Positions 30,797 through 41,144 of a stretch of 64,000 bases of DNA are shown here, one piece after another. The stretch lies in the NCBI GenBank assembly GCA_012931725.1, contig CM022951.1, forward strand, positions 29,629,255-29,693,254, given 5' to 3'. Every line of letters begins with the position of its first letter. Position 1 is the stretch's first letter. The notes beneath the pieces are model-generated. The model searched no databases, was not told the DNA's origin, and worked only from the letters and a program-made list of their open reading frames with translations. The DNA comes from Litsea cubeba (lineage: Eukaryota > Streptophyta > Magnoliopsida > Laurales > Lauraceae). Both the position numbers and the translations under genes were made by a program.

Positions 30797-32255
30797 GAAG
30801 AACTCCACATGGGAACTTGTTCCTAGACCTACTGATAAGAATGTTATTGGTACTAAATGGGTCTTTCGGAATAAGCTGAATGAAGATGGTCAAGTCATTA
30901 GAAACAAAGCAAGGTTGGTTTGTAAAGGCTATGCTCAAGTTGAAGGCATACATTTTGAAGAGACCTTTGCACCGGTGGCTCGTCTGGAAGCTATTCGTAT
31001 GTTTCTTGCATTGGCAGCATACAAAACCTTCAAGGTATTTCAGATGGACGTAAAGTCAGCTTTCTTGAATGGTTTACTTGAAGAGGAGGTCTACATTGAG
31101 AAACCTGATGGTTTTCTCATCAGCAAAAATTCAGATATAGTGTGCAAGTTGAAAAAGGCTCTTTATGGACTGAAACAAGCGCCAAGGGCATGGTATGCAA
31201 GGCTGGATCTCTATCTCCGCAAGATCGGTTTTGAAAAAGGAATGGTTGATAGCAATCTGTATGTCAAAACTGAGTTAAGCAAACAGCTGGTTGTCATTGT
31301 TTATGTTGATGACAGAATCTTTGGTGGCAATGATGAGGAGATGCGCAGGAATTTTGCTGAAGAGATGAAGAAAGAATTTGAGATGTCGATGCTTGGAGAA
31401 CTAAAGTTCTTTCTTGGTTTACAAGTTCAGCAACTGAAACATGGCATCTTCATATCATAAATGAAGTACATTAAGGAAATGCTGAAACGGTTCAATATGG
31501 AAGACAGCAAGCCAGTGAGCACACCAATGTCAACGAACACGAAGCTTAGCAAAGATGATAAGGCCTCGTCCGTTGATCATACCACCTATCGCTCTATGAT
31601 AGGAAGCTTGCTCTACTTGACTGCTACAAGACCAGATCTTCTACAAGCAGTATGTATGGTTGCACGTTTTCAAGCAGCACCAACTGAAACGCACCTTACA
31701 GCAGTGAAAAGAATCTTTCGATATCTGAAAGGTACTATGGAGCTTGGTATCTGGTATCCCAAAGGAAAATCCTTCACTCTAGTTGCATATTCTGATGCCG
31801 ATTGGGCTGGATGCGTAGATGATCGCAAGAGTACTAGCGGCGGCGCATTTTATCTTGGAGAAAGATTAGTTGCTTGGCATAGTAAGAAGCAAGACTCAGT
31901 ATCCCTTTCGACAGCGGAAGCGGAATATATTGCAGCAGTAACTTGTTGTACGCAAGTGTTATGGATGCGGCAAATGCTCTCTGATCTAGGAGTTCCTACA
32001 ACGGATTCTACGCCGATCCTATGTGACAACACGAGTGCAATTCACATCTCCAAGAATCCTGTTCAACATTCTAGGACGAAGCATGTAGCAATTCGTTATC
32101 ATTTTCTCAAAGATAAAGTTGCTGATGGAGAGGTCAAGTTGGAATATGTTCCAACAACTGAGCAAGTGGCTGATATTTTCACGAAACCTCTGCCAAAGGA
32201 AGTCTTCGAGTATCTCCGGAAAAAGTTAGGAGTTACTCACTCTCCTAAACCGTAG
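30777..32255 (+). pseudogene. Copia-3 RT-RNase H, broken
   Basis: It starts at the junction with EELEQIEKNSTWELVPRPTDKNVIGTKW, out of frame with gag. The RT catalytic motif is YVDDRIFGG, with Ile changed to Arg after the two Asp residues. A TAA at 31458 stands where sisters have Gln (ISQMKYIKEM). RNase H motifs follow: SDADWAGCVDDRKSTSGG, STAEAEYIAA, CDNTSAI. It ends SPKP with TAG at 32253. Confidence 0.9.
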
Positions 32256-32543
32256 GAGTTGTGCTTGAAAGGGGGAGCAGTGCATTCATTGAATATCCTA
32301 TTCGCTCCTCGGTTTAGTCCCTTTGGACTTGTTGTCAAAGGGGGAGAGATGTTATGCTATGATAGCAAGGAGAGATGTTATGCTATGAAAGCTAGGGGGA
32401 GATTGTTGACAGTGCATGGTTGTTATTTCAGAATTTCAGAATTGGTTCCAAGTATGTTTTGAAAAGAACTTGGAAGAGCTGCAAGCTGGAGTTGAAAGTG
32501 TTGAAGTTCCAATAGTGTTGCCAACAATTCCAAAGGGGGAGAT
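32256..32543 (+). other. Copia-3 3' untranslated region with clustered polypurine tracts
   Basis: Four GGGGGAG tracts at about 32270, 32340, 32394 and 32536. The last, caaagggggagat, abuts the LTR. AATTCCAA and TTGGAATT flank the terminal tract as an inverted repeat. The 67-residue frame at 32259-32462 is incidental. Confidence 0.85.
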
Positions 32544-33735
32544 TGTTGGAATTTGAGATGACTTGAGAAGTCTTTTGATGAATTGAAGAAGTTAGCATCT
32601 CAAGTATTGTTTTGAGTTGGAATTCTTGTCAACACATTGTCACAAACATGATGTTAATAAGCTAATGTTGATAGAGCTGAAAAGAAGAAACAGAATTGAA
32701 ACAGTCAGGAACTCAGAATTCCTGAAGCAGAGCACGCGGTCGACCGGGCTCTTCATGCGGTCGACCGAGCAAGAAGAAACCTGCAGAAAACAGATTTTGG
32801 TAGCTCCCAGTTATTTTCGTGACACAGTGTGTCTTCGGTCGACCGGGACCCCAGGATGTCGACCGAGCGCGATAATTGACTGATTCCAGACAGTGTATGA
32901 TGTCGACCGAGCACAGTATGATGTCGACCGAGCACGGGAACCAGAGTTGCGCAGAATTAGAAGTTTTGCACGAAAATTCAGCACAGTTATCTATTTCGTT
33001 TGGGAATCTTTCTAAACGAATTGTAGCCCGTTTTGAATACAATTAAGGGTTATTAAAACCTATATAAAGGCATGCTTGGGTCGTTCATAAACACACCAAG
33101 AAGATACACCAGAAGAGAGAAAGAATAGAGAAGAGAAAAGAGAGAGAGTTCTTGAGAGAAAGCAGAAGCTGCTGCTGTGTTGCTGTGTGCTGTTGTGCTA
33201 CATCTTTCTACAGCAATTGTGGACGAGATTATGCTCTAGAAGATGGTGATTCGTCCATAAGTTAAGTGTCTCTCTTTTATGCTTTAGATTTCAATTTGTA
33301 AGGGATTGAGAGAGAGAGAATTGTAGAGGGGAAGGGCTGTAGACAGAGTTGATCTTATATTCTGTTTTTACATCAAGTTGGTGCTTGGTGTTTGGGGTTT
33401 GGTGATCCTATCTGTGGGTGCAGATAAATTGTAAGGGGAGTCGGTGCTTCCTAGATAGTTGGTGCTATCTGAAACTCAAGGGAGTCGGTGCTTCCTAGAT
33501 AGTTGGTGCTATCTGAAACTAAGGGTTGGTGCTCTTTGTCGTTGGTGCGACTAAATAAGATTCAGATCTGTCCCGGATTGGTGTTCGGACAGTCTTTGAA
33601 CCGTGGACGTAGCCTTTCGGTGAACCACGTTAAATCTGGTGTCATTGTGTGATTTGACTTGTTTTGTTGTTGAATTGGACCTGTTTTTAGAAATCACTGA
33701 TTCACCCCCCCTCTCAGTGATCGCGGTATCCAACA
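32544..33735 (+). repeat. 3' LTR of Copia-3
   Basis: 1,192 bp, near-identical to 28746-29938; visible differences are a C-run length and a tta/taa swap near 33263. It carries the boxes, TATA (33061-33068) and hairpin array (33370-33592). Confidence 0.95.
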
Positions 33736-33740
33736 GTAGT

Positions 33741-35061
33741 TGGGACATATTCCAACTTTACCTCACCATCTGCAACCTTTTCCTTGAGAAAGTGATAGCA
33801 AATTACTACATGCTTCGTTCTAGAATGTTGAACAGGATTCTTGGAGATGTGAATTGCACTTGTGTTATCACAGAGGATCGGCGTAGGATCCGTTGTCGGA
33901 ACTCCTAGATCAGAAAGCATTTGCCGCATCCATAACACTTGTGTACAACAAGTTGCCGCTGCAATATATTCCGCTTCCGCTGTAGAAAGGGATACTGAAT
34001 CTTGTTTCTTACTGTGCCATGCCACCAACCTGTCACCGAGATAGAATGCACCACCGCTTGTACTCTTGCGATCATCTATACATCCAGCCCAATCGGCGTC
34101 AGAGTATGCAACAAGAGTAAAGGATTTGCCTTTAGGATACCAAATGCCAAGATCCATGGTACCTTTCAGATATCGAAATATCCTTTTTACTACTGTGAGG
34201 TGCGTCTCAGTTGGTGATGCTTGAAATCGAGCCACCATACACACTGCTTGCAGTAGATCCGGTCTTGTAGCAGTCAAATAAAGCAAGCTTCCTATCATAG
34301 AACGATAAGTGGTGTGATCAACGGACGAACCCTTATCATCTTTGCTTAGCTTTGTGTTCGTTGTCATTGGTGTGCTCACAGGCTTGCTGTCTTCCATGTT
34401 AAATCGCTTCAGTATTTCCTTGATGTATTTCATTTGTGATATGAAGATACCATGTTTCAGCTGCTGAACTTGTAAACCAAGGAAGAACTTTAGTTCTCCA
34501 AGCATTGACATCTCAAATTCTTTCTTCATCTCTTCAGCAAAATTCCTGCACATTTCTTCATCATTGCCACCAAAGATTATGTCATCGACATAAACAATAA
34601 CAACCAGCTGTTTGCTCAACTCTGTTTTGACATAAAGATTGCTATCAACCAATCCTTTTCCAAAACCGATCTTGCAGAGATATCGGTCCAGCCTTGCATA
34701 CCACGCCCTTGGCGCTTGTTTCAGCCCATAAAGAGCCTTTTTCAACTTGCACACTAGGTCTGAATTTTTGCTAATAAGAAAACCATCAGGTTGCTCAATG
34801 TAGACCTCTTCTTCAAGTAATCCATTCAAGAAGGCTGACTTTACATCCATCTGAAATACCTTGAAGGTTTTGTATGCAGCCAATGCAAGAAACATACGAA
34901 TGGCTTCCAGACGAGCCACCGGTGCAAAGGTCTCTTCAAAATCTATGCCTTCAACTTGAGCATAGCCTTTACAAACCAACCTTGCTTTGTCTCGTATGAC
35001 CTGACCATCTTCATTCAGCTTATTCCGAAAGACCCATTTAGTACCAATAACATTCTTATCG
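33741..35061 (-). pseudogene. pol: Copia-2 reverse transcriptase and RNase H (middle segment)
   Basis: The frame is open throughout on the minus strand. RT motifs: VIGTKWVFRNKLNEDG, VCKGYAQVEGIDFEETFAPVARLEAIRMFLA, FQMDVKSAFLNG, ALYGLKQAPRAWY and catalytic YVDDIIFGG. RNase H motifs: YSDADWAGCIDDRKSTSGG, STAEAEYIAAATCC, CDNTSAIHISKNPV. It is bounded by the LARD (right) and Copia-3 (left); nothing inside it is broken. Confidence 0.95.
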
Positions 35062-36437
35062 GTAGGTGTAAGATCCCGACCCCAGTTCTTTTGTCTAGTA
35101 TTATTTTAATCGTGGTTTAACTTTTTAAGTGAGCTTTGATTTAGTTTGACCTTGTTTTTGAGTTTGATTGGGTTTTTCCATAGCCTTGAAGACCGTTGAC
35201 TTTGGTTTGACCCGGTCCATATGATTTGTATTTTTATGAGAAATTACTTTTGATTTCTAAGAATTCTGGATTTGGTGTATTTTGACTCATTTTATGAAGT
35301 TTAACAACTTTCATGTTTTGATCATTTTGATTTGATACTCAGAAACCACGTTTTTCGAGGAAAATGGGCAAAAATGACATTTTCACTAAATCTGTCCATG
35401 AATTTCGAAAATTTCAGAAATTGGGGAAAGTATACTTTTTGGAAAGTAGAAATTTCACTGATCATTTTTGTCTTCTTCGTCGTTTTCGTTCGGGGCCCGC
35501 AAATGTGAGTTTCAGCCTTGTGAAGATTGGGGCCCACAAGACCCATCTTATAAGAAGGGAACCCCCCTCTTCTTCTCCTCCATTTCGGTTCCAGCAAGGG
35601 TTTGGAGCTTGGCTCTTTCCCTCTCATCCAGCCACTCTCTCTCTCTTCTGAAACCCTCATTTCTTGGAGTTTTCTTGGAGGAATGAGCTCCTAAAGTTCT
35701 TCTCCTCCCTCTTGGCTTTCCAAAGACCCTATTTTCAAGGATTTTGAGCTAGGAGAGATCCCTCATCCAAGCTTCTCTTCTTCGTTTGGGTTTTTCAAGG
35801 TTTGCAATGGCTTTCCAAACCTTAGATCTTTGTTCTCCTTTCCATTTAGAGTGTTTTAATCCCTTATGCAAGAGCTTTCCTTGGAGATTTGAGAAAAATG
35901 GATTTTTAGGGTTTTCTTTGGAAAATTTTGGGGTTTTGTAGATTGGAAGCTTGAGACACTAGAGCTTTGTTTGAAGAGTGATTTTGCTTCCATCTTGGCT
36001 AGAGGCAAGTAGAATTTTCAACTAATATGATGTTTTCATGTTTCTTGTTTGGTTTCATGGCTTTTTCTTCATTATGTTCTAATCCTTTATGATTTATGGA
36101 TTCACATTGAATGAATGAACTAATGTATGTTGATTTCCACTTATGCTATTTTCTTATGATGTATTGGAAGTTTGGTTTCATTTTAGTCACTTTGATAATT
36201 TGCTTTCTTTGTATTAATGGTGTTGTGTTCTAAGTATGGGAAAAACTTTGATTTTAAAAAAGGGTTGTGTTTGATCAATTGGATAGATTAATGAATGGGG
36301 ATTTGATGAGTTTGGAAGGCCAAAGGAGGGTCCAAATGACCTTGAGATTTAGTATGAAAGAAGGGAAGAAAAAAGAATGAAAAGAGGGGCAAAGAGTGCA
36401 ATTCTGCACTCATTCCGGACCCAGCCAGAACTAGGTC

Positions 36438-36519
36438 CGCTCGAGCGACCCAGTGGGCCGCTCGAGCGACCCAGGTTCTGGAAGGGGTCCGCTCGAGCGG
36501 ACCCTGGGTCGCTCGAGCG
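36438..36519. repeat. CGCTCGAGCG box array in LARD 5' LTR
   Basis: Four exact boxes at 36438, 36459, 36490 and 36510. The third is the centre of the 20-base perfect palindrome GGGTCCGCTCGAGCGGACCC (36485-36504). Flanks alternate between GGTCC and GGGTC types. The 3' LTR has the same array at 42516-42597. Confidence 0.95.
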
Positions 36520-36649
36520 GACCCAGCCCAGTTCTGGGCCCTTTTCAGGGCCTGGTTTGAGGGACTTTTGGGCTTTTTCAGGGCCTGGTTTGAGGGGATT
36601 TTTGAAGGACCTTTGGGCCTGGTTCAGGTCTAGTTTTTGGCTGATTTAA

Positions 36650-36880
36650 AAATCTGTTTGTGGGCCTGATTCAGGTCTAGTTTTGGACTGTTTTTAAAAC
36701 TTGTTGGTGGACCATTTAAGGACCAGTTTTGGACTGTTTTTAAAACTTGTTGGTGGACCATTTAAGGATCAGTTTTGGATTGTTTTTAAAACTTGTTTTG
36801 TGGGCCATTAAAGGTTCAGTTTTGGATTGTTTTAAAGTTTGTTTTGTGGGTTTGGTTAAGGTTAGTTTTTGGACTGTTTT
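36650..36880. repeat. Degenerate 50-bp tandem repeats in LARD LTR
   Basis: Four to five copies of a unit around ttttggactgtttttaaaac and ttgttggtggaccatttaag, increasingly diverged to the right. The 3' LTR copy is at about 42720-42960. The solo LTR at 11038 nearly lacks it; the one at 57858 has a longer, rearranged version (59700-60060). Confidence 0.85.
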
Positions 36881-37228
36881 AAGGATTGTTTGGGCCTTGT
36901 TTAAAGGGGCTATTTTGGGTTAAATGAGTAGGCTATTTTGGACTTGGTTTAAGGCCAGCTATGGGCCTGTTTTTAAGAGTTTTGACATTACTTTTGATAC
37001 TTGGAAATTTGTGAAATGGGAATGATGTGAGAATGAGCTTATGTGAGATTATCCGGGAACCTTTCGGGTCTCAATGCGCACTTTATCATTTAAACATTAT
37101 GGATTTTCATTGGCATCAAACACATTCTTTATTAATCAATGTTTAAAGGTTAAACGTGCATTGTGATGGTTCCTTGGTAAATCATTAAGTCATTCTCCAC
37201 TATCCATTCCATTTCAAGTCAGAAAAAT

Positions 37229-37260
37229 GTATTTGTATTTGTATTTGTATTTGTATTTGT
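37229..37260. repeat. (TATTTG)n microsatellite
   Basis: Five uninterrupted copies of a 6-base unit. Present with the same length in the 3' LTR (about 43306-43337). Confidence 0.9.
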
Positions 37261-37495
37261 TTTCTTTGGTGAACTAATTTAAATAGCATCGATGATTTGT
37301 TATAAAATCATGTGGTTTTCCACGTTCGAAAGGATTGACCGTATGATTTTATACAAATCACCTTGATGCATATTTGAACGGTTTACCAGAGATATTCGTA
37401 TGTTTTCTCCGATTCGATTTGAAAAGAGATTGGAGTATGTTCGTCACATTCGGGATTTCTTCGATAAGACTATTGTTTTGATAACACTAGTATTT

Positions 37496-37645
37496 GAAAA
37501 TAAAACCTCGAGGCAAGACGGGGCCAGAGCTATGTGGTGCGAGCCCATGAGCCAAAGAGGCTATGATTCCGAAAATAAAACCCCGAGGCAAGACGGGGCC
37601 AGAGCTATGTGGTGTGAGCCCCTGAGCCAAAGGGATTAGTATTAT
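37496..37645. repeat. 75-bp direct repeat in LARD LTR
   Basis: Two copies of a 75-bp unit with core cgaggcaagacggggccaga, starting at 37496 and 37571. It is also at 43573-43722 in the 3' LTR, and as two diverged copies in each solo LTR (about 12240-12360 and 59090-59220). A 34-bp repeat (ctgccggtcccatttgtatg) follows at about 37796-37866. Confidence 0.9.
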
Positions 37646-38865
37646 GTTAGATTTGTATCGGTTTGAGTTTGAAAACTAAAGGCACCACTAGGCTTAGGTC
37701 ACCTTGTCGGGCTGATCACCCGGCTTGGGATCTTTAATCTGTCCGCCAGCTGCAGCTTGGATTCTGTCTATACCGACCATGGCAACGGTTTTATCTGCCG
37801 GTCCCATTTGTATGGCTACGGTTCTGATTTCTGATCTGCCGGTCCCATTTGTATGGCTACGGTTCTGATCCTATTTTTAGTACCACGTTCAGTGGCTACG
37901 CTCTGTCTGCTCTTATTACTTCGGTAATAGGAGGATTTAGCTATTTGTGGTCGCCAAGGTTTTATCTGCACATTACTTTAGTTTATGATTCTTGTCGGTT
38001 ATACTTTTTATGCTTTGATTTGTTTAATGTTTACGATATCGATCTTTATTGTATTGTCCCTACTATTCAGTTTTAAATGTATTTCCAATTATTAAATGTT
38101 TTGCTTAGGTGGTTATCTTTTCGAGACATTTATGCTTTAGAGACTGTTCGTTTATTTGTCTTGATATTTATGCTCGGTCTTTCGATCGTTTTATCGTGAT
38201 TTATTGTTATTATTGGTTAGGCTCTTTATTCAGTTTTACGATGATTTCACCAGGTTTTATGTATGTTCTCTTGTTTAATATTATTTGTTTATTTGCTTGC
38301 CAGACCGTCGTGTCCGACCCTTTTTGTTTGGTGCCAGTTTCTTCTCTTTCTGGTTTTAGGTGTTTGATCAGAGGAGGCGGTGGGACCGCCGGTCTGACGT
38401 GAGAGGCTGCCCGTTGATATCATTTAGATGTCAAGTTTGGCACCGGAGTTCGTATCTAACATTGAGGGTAGTATTTCTTTTAGTTGGATATATTGTTGTA
38501 TGGCTTTATTAGCCTTTTTATTGGGTTTGTAATTAAGACATTTGTTAATTGAAATTTGAATATGTGGGAAGTAATAGACTTGTTACTACCAGCTCAGTGT
38601 GTTGTGATTTATGACTTGTGCCAGTCTTATCATGAGATGGCTTTATGATATTGGTGGCGTACGACACGGAACCCGATGGCCACGGATTCCGAGTCGTAAC
38701 ACCATGTTTAGCTTCCGCGAAAAATATACTCTGATTGTGTTGGAATGTGTTTATCCTCATTCACGTGGATCTTGGGAACTATAACAAAAAGTTTCAAATT
38801 TATCCCAAAATTTCGCACCCCGAGGTCGGATCACTGCAGGGCCCGGTTTCGGGGTGTGACAGGTT

Positions 38866-38880
38866 TGGTATCAGAGCTGG
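38866..38880 (+). promoter_or_regulatory. Primer-binding site of the LARD
   Basis: tggtatcagagctgg starts four bases after the LTR end. Its first 12 bases match exactly the complement of the initiator tRNA-Met 3' end used by most plant LTR elements. Confidence 0.92.
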
Positions 38881-41144
38881 TTAGTTTCTAGGAAATAAAA
38901 TACTCTAGAGACATTAAGACGTGTGGTGAGGATTCGTTAGATTGTGTCGATTTGTTTTCTCGTGTCCTTGTTTCTTTGGATTTGAGTCGGCTTTTCTTTC
39001 AGTTCGGGAGATTTTGCTTGCCTTTTCTTTTAGTTCTGTTGTTAGGAGATTTGGATGACCAAATTTCCTCCTTAGTGGTGGAGAATTTAAAGTCTCCATA
39101 CTCTTGTTCAGTGTCTTTTGTCTGTGCTTGTGTCGGAGACTGAGAACCCTCTGGACTTGGTATGTTGTTTTCGGAGAACATCAGCAGACTTTCAGCCTTC
39201 AGCATCTTCATTGTGGTTAATGAGAGAAGACATGTACATTTACCTGCCAAAGTAAGACTTGAGCAGTATTCAAAGATCCCCTCACAGCTAATTGGAGATC
39301 GTCATGCAGAGTACCAAGGTAAGTGAATGTGGATTTTGGGTGAACTCAGACCATCTTTCCAAGATGAAGGACTGTAAGAGGCATATTAACTATTGATTTT
39401 ATGAAAGGAGAAGTGATCTTAGTTGGTAAGATTAGAAGTTAGTACAAGAAACTCAGGGACTTCCCGGATTCAATGAGCCTCGTCATAGTTTTGGTCGAGA
39501 ATTCCCGTAACTTGCAGCTTAGCCGGTGTAGTTGATTCAGCGGGAATACCAAGTGGATGGTTCGTTGTGGTCAAGATAATTTTTGGCAGTAGAGGAAACG
39601 TTGTGGGCTTTACCGACTTACAGGATATTGGCTTGGACAACGTGTAGATGCAAGGGAGTACCTCAGTGAATTGGATGTCCATTTCTTATTTAAAATGATT
39701 TTCATGATATTCTCATCTTTGTTATGTTTTCGTTACTATCTATGATTTATTCTTGTAGCGTTTAAACAATGGATTTATGTTTCTTCTTTAAGGCTTATTT
39801 TGAATTGTAAACTATACCATTATACTCTTTTCATGAGTCGTATGATTTTGTTTTCATAAGGTTTTGTGTTTCGGATTTATGTTTAATCTTCTTAAGATAT
39901 TATTTCACAATGATCTTGAAATTTTGTTCTTGTTGTAATTCTCTTAAATGTTGACATCTACATTCTAAAACCTTAAAGATTTCAAAATTTTGAATATGTT
40001 TGGTTGGAAATGGATTTCAATAAAATTTAATGTATGGTCATACTACATGGATTTGATTTATTTTTGAAAATCCTAATTTGAGGTTGTTGAGCACTTTAAG
40101 AATTTGTTGGGTTATGAAAACATGAATTTCAAAACGAATAATGTTATTTCATACTCAGACTTTGATAAACTTTATTTATTTAAGTTTTATTTGACAAATT
40201 GGAAGTTCAATTCCTATTACGTTTTAAAAGGATGAAATTCAACTAAGTAATTATTTTAGTCATTATGTTTTAAGAATTTTAAGGTTTGTTTTGTATTGAA
40301 TGGAATGAGTGGTAATAGCCCTTGGTTGAAGTTTGGAGGTGTATGAAGTGAAGGGATGATGAATGTCAGGATGTGTACCGGTTCAGTTGGAAAACAAAGT
40401 TGGATTTACGAGAGAATCAACATCATACAAGACCTGGATTGAAAGTTTCAGTTCTTCAGGGATTGATGCCAGCTAGGCAGGTCTATTTTGTTGATAACAC
40501 GGTATCAAGCAGAATATCAAGAACAACAAGTAGATAGAATCAGATGTGGGCAAGATTTCAGAGTGCATCACAGAAAGATTAGGATTTGGAGTTGTGATTT
40601 CGGAATGAAGAAGGATTGACGGTATTCTTAGAAGCTAGAGTCTGAATGGTACAGTGTAAGTAGGTATTTGGAATTCCAGAAAATTTTGAAGAGGGAATTG
40701 TTTCAGAGAAAACATGTCTACGATCACATCTTTGTTCAAGCATCAAGAGCACCGTGTACAGCTTTGTAGGATTTAAGGCACAGAATTCCAAGTGATAGAA
40801 AGAGACAGAATTTGCAGTTCTTGGACCGACAGTGACTGATGAGATAAATAAAAGAGTTGATCCAGTACAGGAACGACAAGATGACACCAGAGATGACTAG
40901 AGGGATTATTGAACTCTAGTTTGGTCAGAGAAGTATGATTTTGAGCAGATGTGTGGAACAGTGTGAAGCCTTCAACCGAATCAGAATGTTGTTGACCGTG
41001 CATCTCAACGTCAGGTTTGATAAGAGGATGTCTCAGTCACCGAGGTCTAGCATAGGGTGTCAGTGTTTTCGTTTGTCTTTTGGGTTTGATTTTGATTTGG
41101 TTTAAGCCATTTGGAGGACCAAATGGGTTCTAAGGGGGGGAGGA
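38881..41144 (+). other. Non-coding internal domain of the LARD
   Basis: No frame above 102 codons and no gag/pol motif on either strand. The 5' part (to 39700) is of mixed composition, the middle (39700-40320) is A/T-rich, and the 3' part (40320-41030) is purine-rich. The 3' end carries CATTTGGAGGACCAAATG (41108-41125) and the purine tract aaggggggagga (41132-41144). It may hold packaging signals (inference). Confidence 0.85.

Larger units (their letters stand above)
28746..33735 (+). mobile_element. Copia-3: internally deleted sister of Copia-1/2
   Basis: LTRs 28746-29938 and 32544-33735, target duplication gtagt (28741-28745 and 33736-33740). It retains primer site, gag N-terminus, RT-RNase H and polypurine tract. 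A deletion joins the first gag zinc knuckle to the start of RT, removing the rest of gag, protease and integrase (about 2.5 kb by comparison with Copia-2). LTRs are nearly identical, so insertion is recent. It sits inside the RNase H of Copia-2. Confidence 0.95.
35067..38861 (+). repeat. 5' LTR of the LARD
   Basis: Contents in order: a U3 whose short frames (35322-35686) recur in all family copies; CGCTCGAGCG boxes (36438-36519); degenerate 50-bp repeats (36650-36880); (TATTTG)n at 37229-37260; a 75-bp direct repeat (37496-37645); a gene-free T-rich stretch; and the end ggtttcggggtgtgaca. I see no convincing gene or TATA box. Confidence 0.95.

Noticed and set aside
35322..35686. Overlapping frames of 72-112 residues on both strands, repeated at 41400-41764 and in the solo LTRs
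   Set aside because: They are in the U3 of the LARD LTR, overlap in opposite directions, and start and stop differ between copies. No domain is visible.
38545..38760. Antisense frames of 71-90 residues near the end of all LARD-family LTRs (also 11035-11295, 44622-44894, 57953-58171)
   Set aside because: The four frames resemble each other only as far as the DNA does. Start and end points differ, one is shortened, and there is no known domain. Shared descent of the LTR explains them.
38862..41144. Possible envelope-like or third gene in the LARD internal domain
   Set aside because: No frame exceeds about 100 codons and no signal peptide or membrane segment in a plausible frame is seen.
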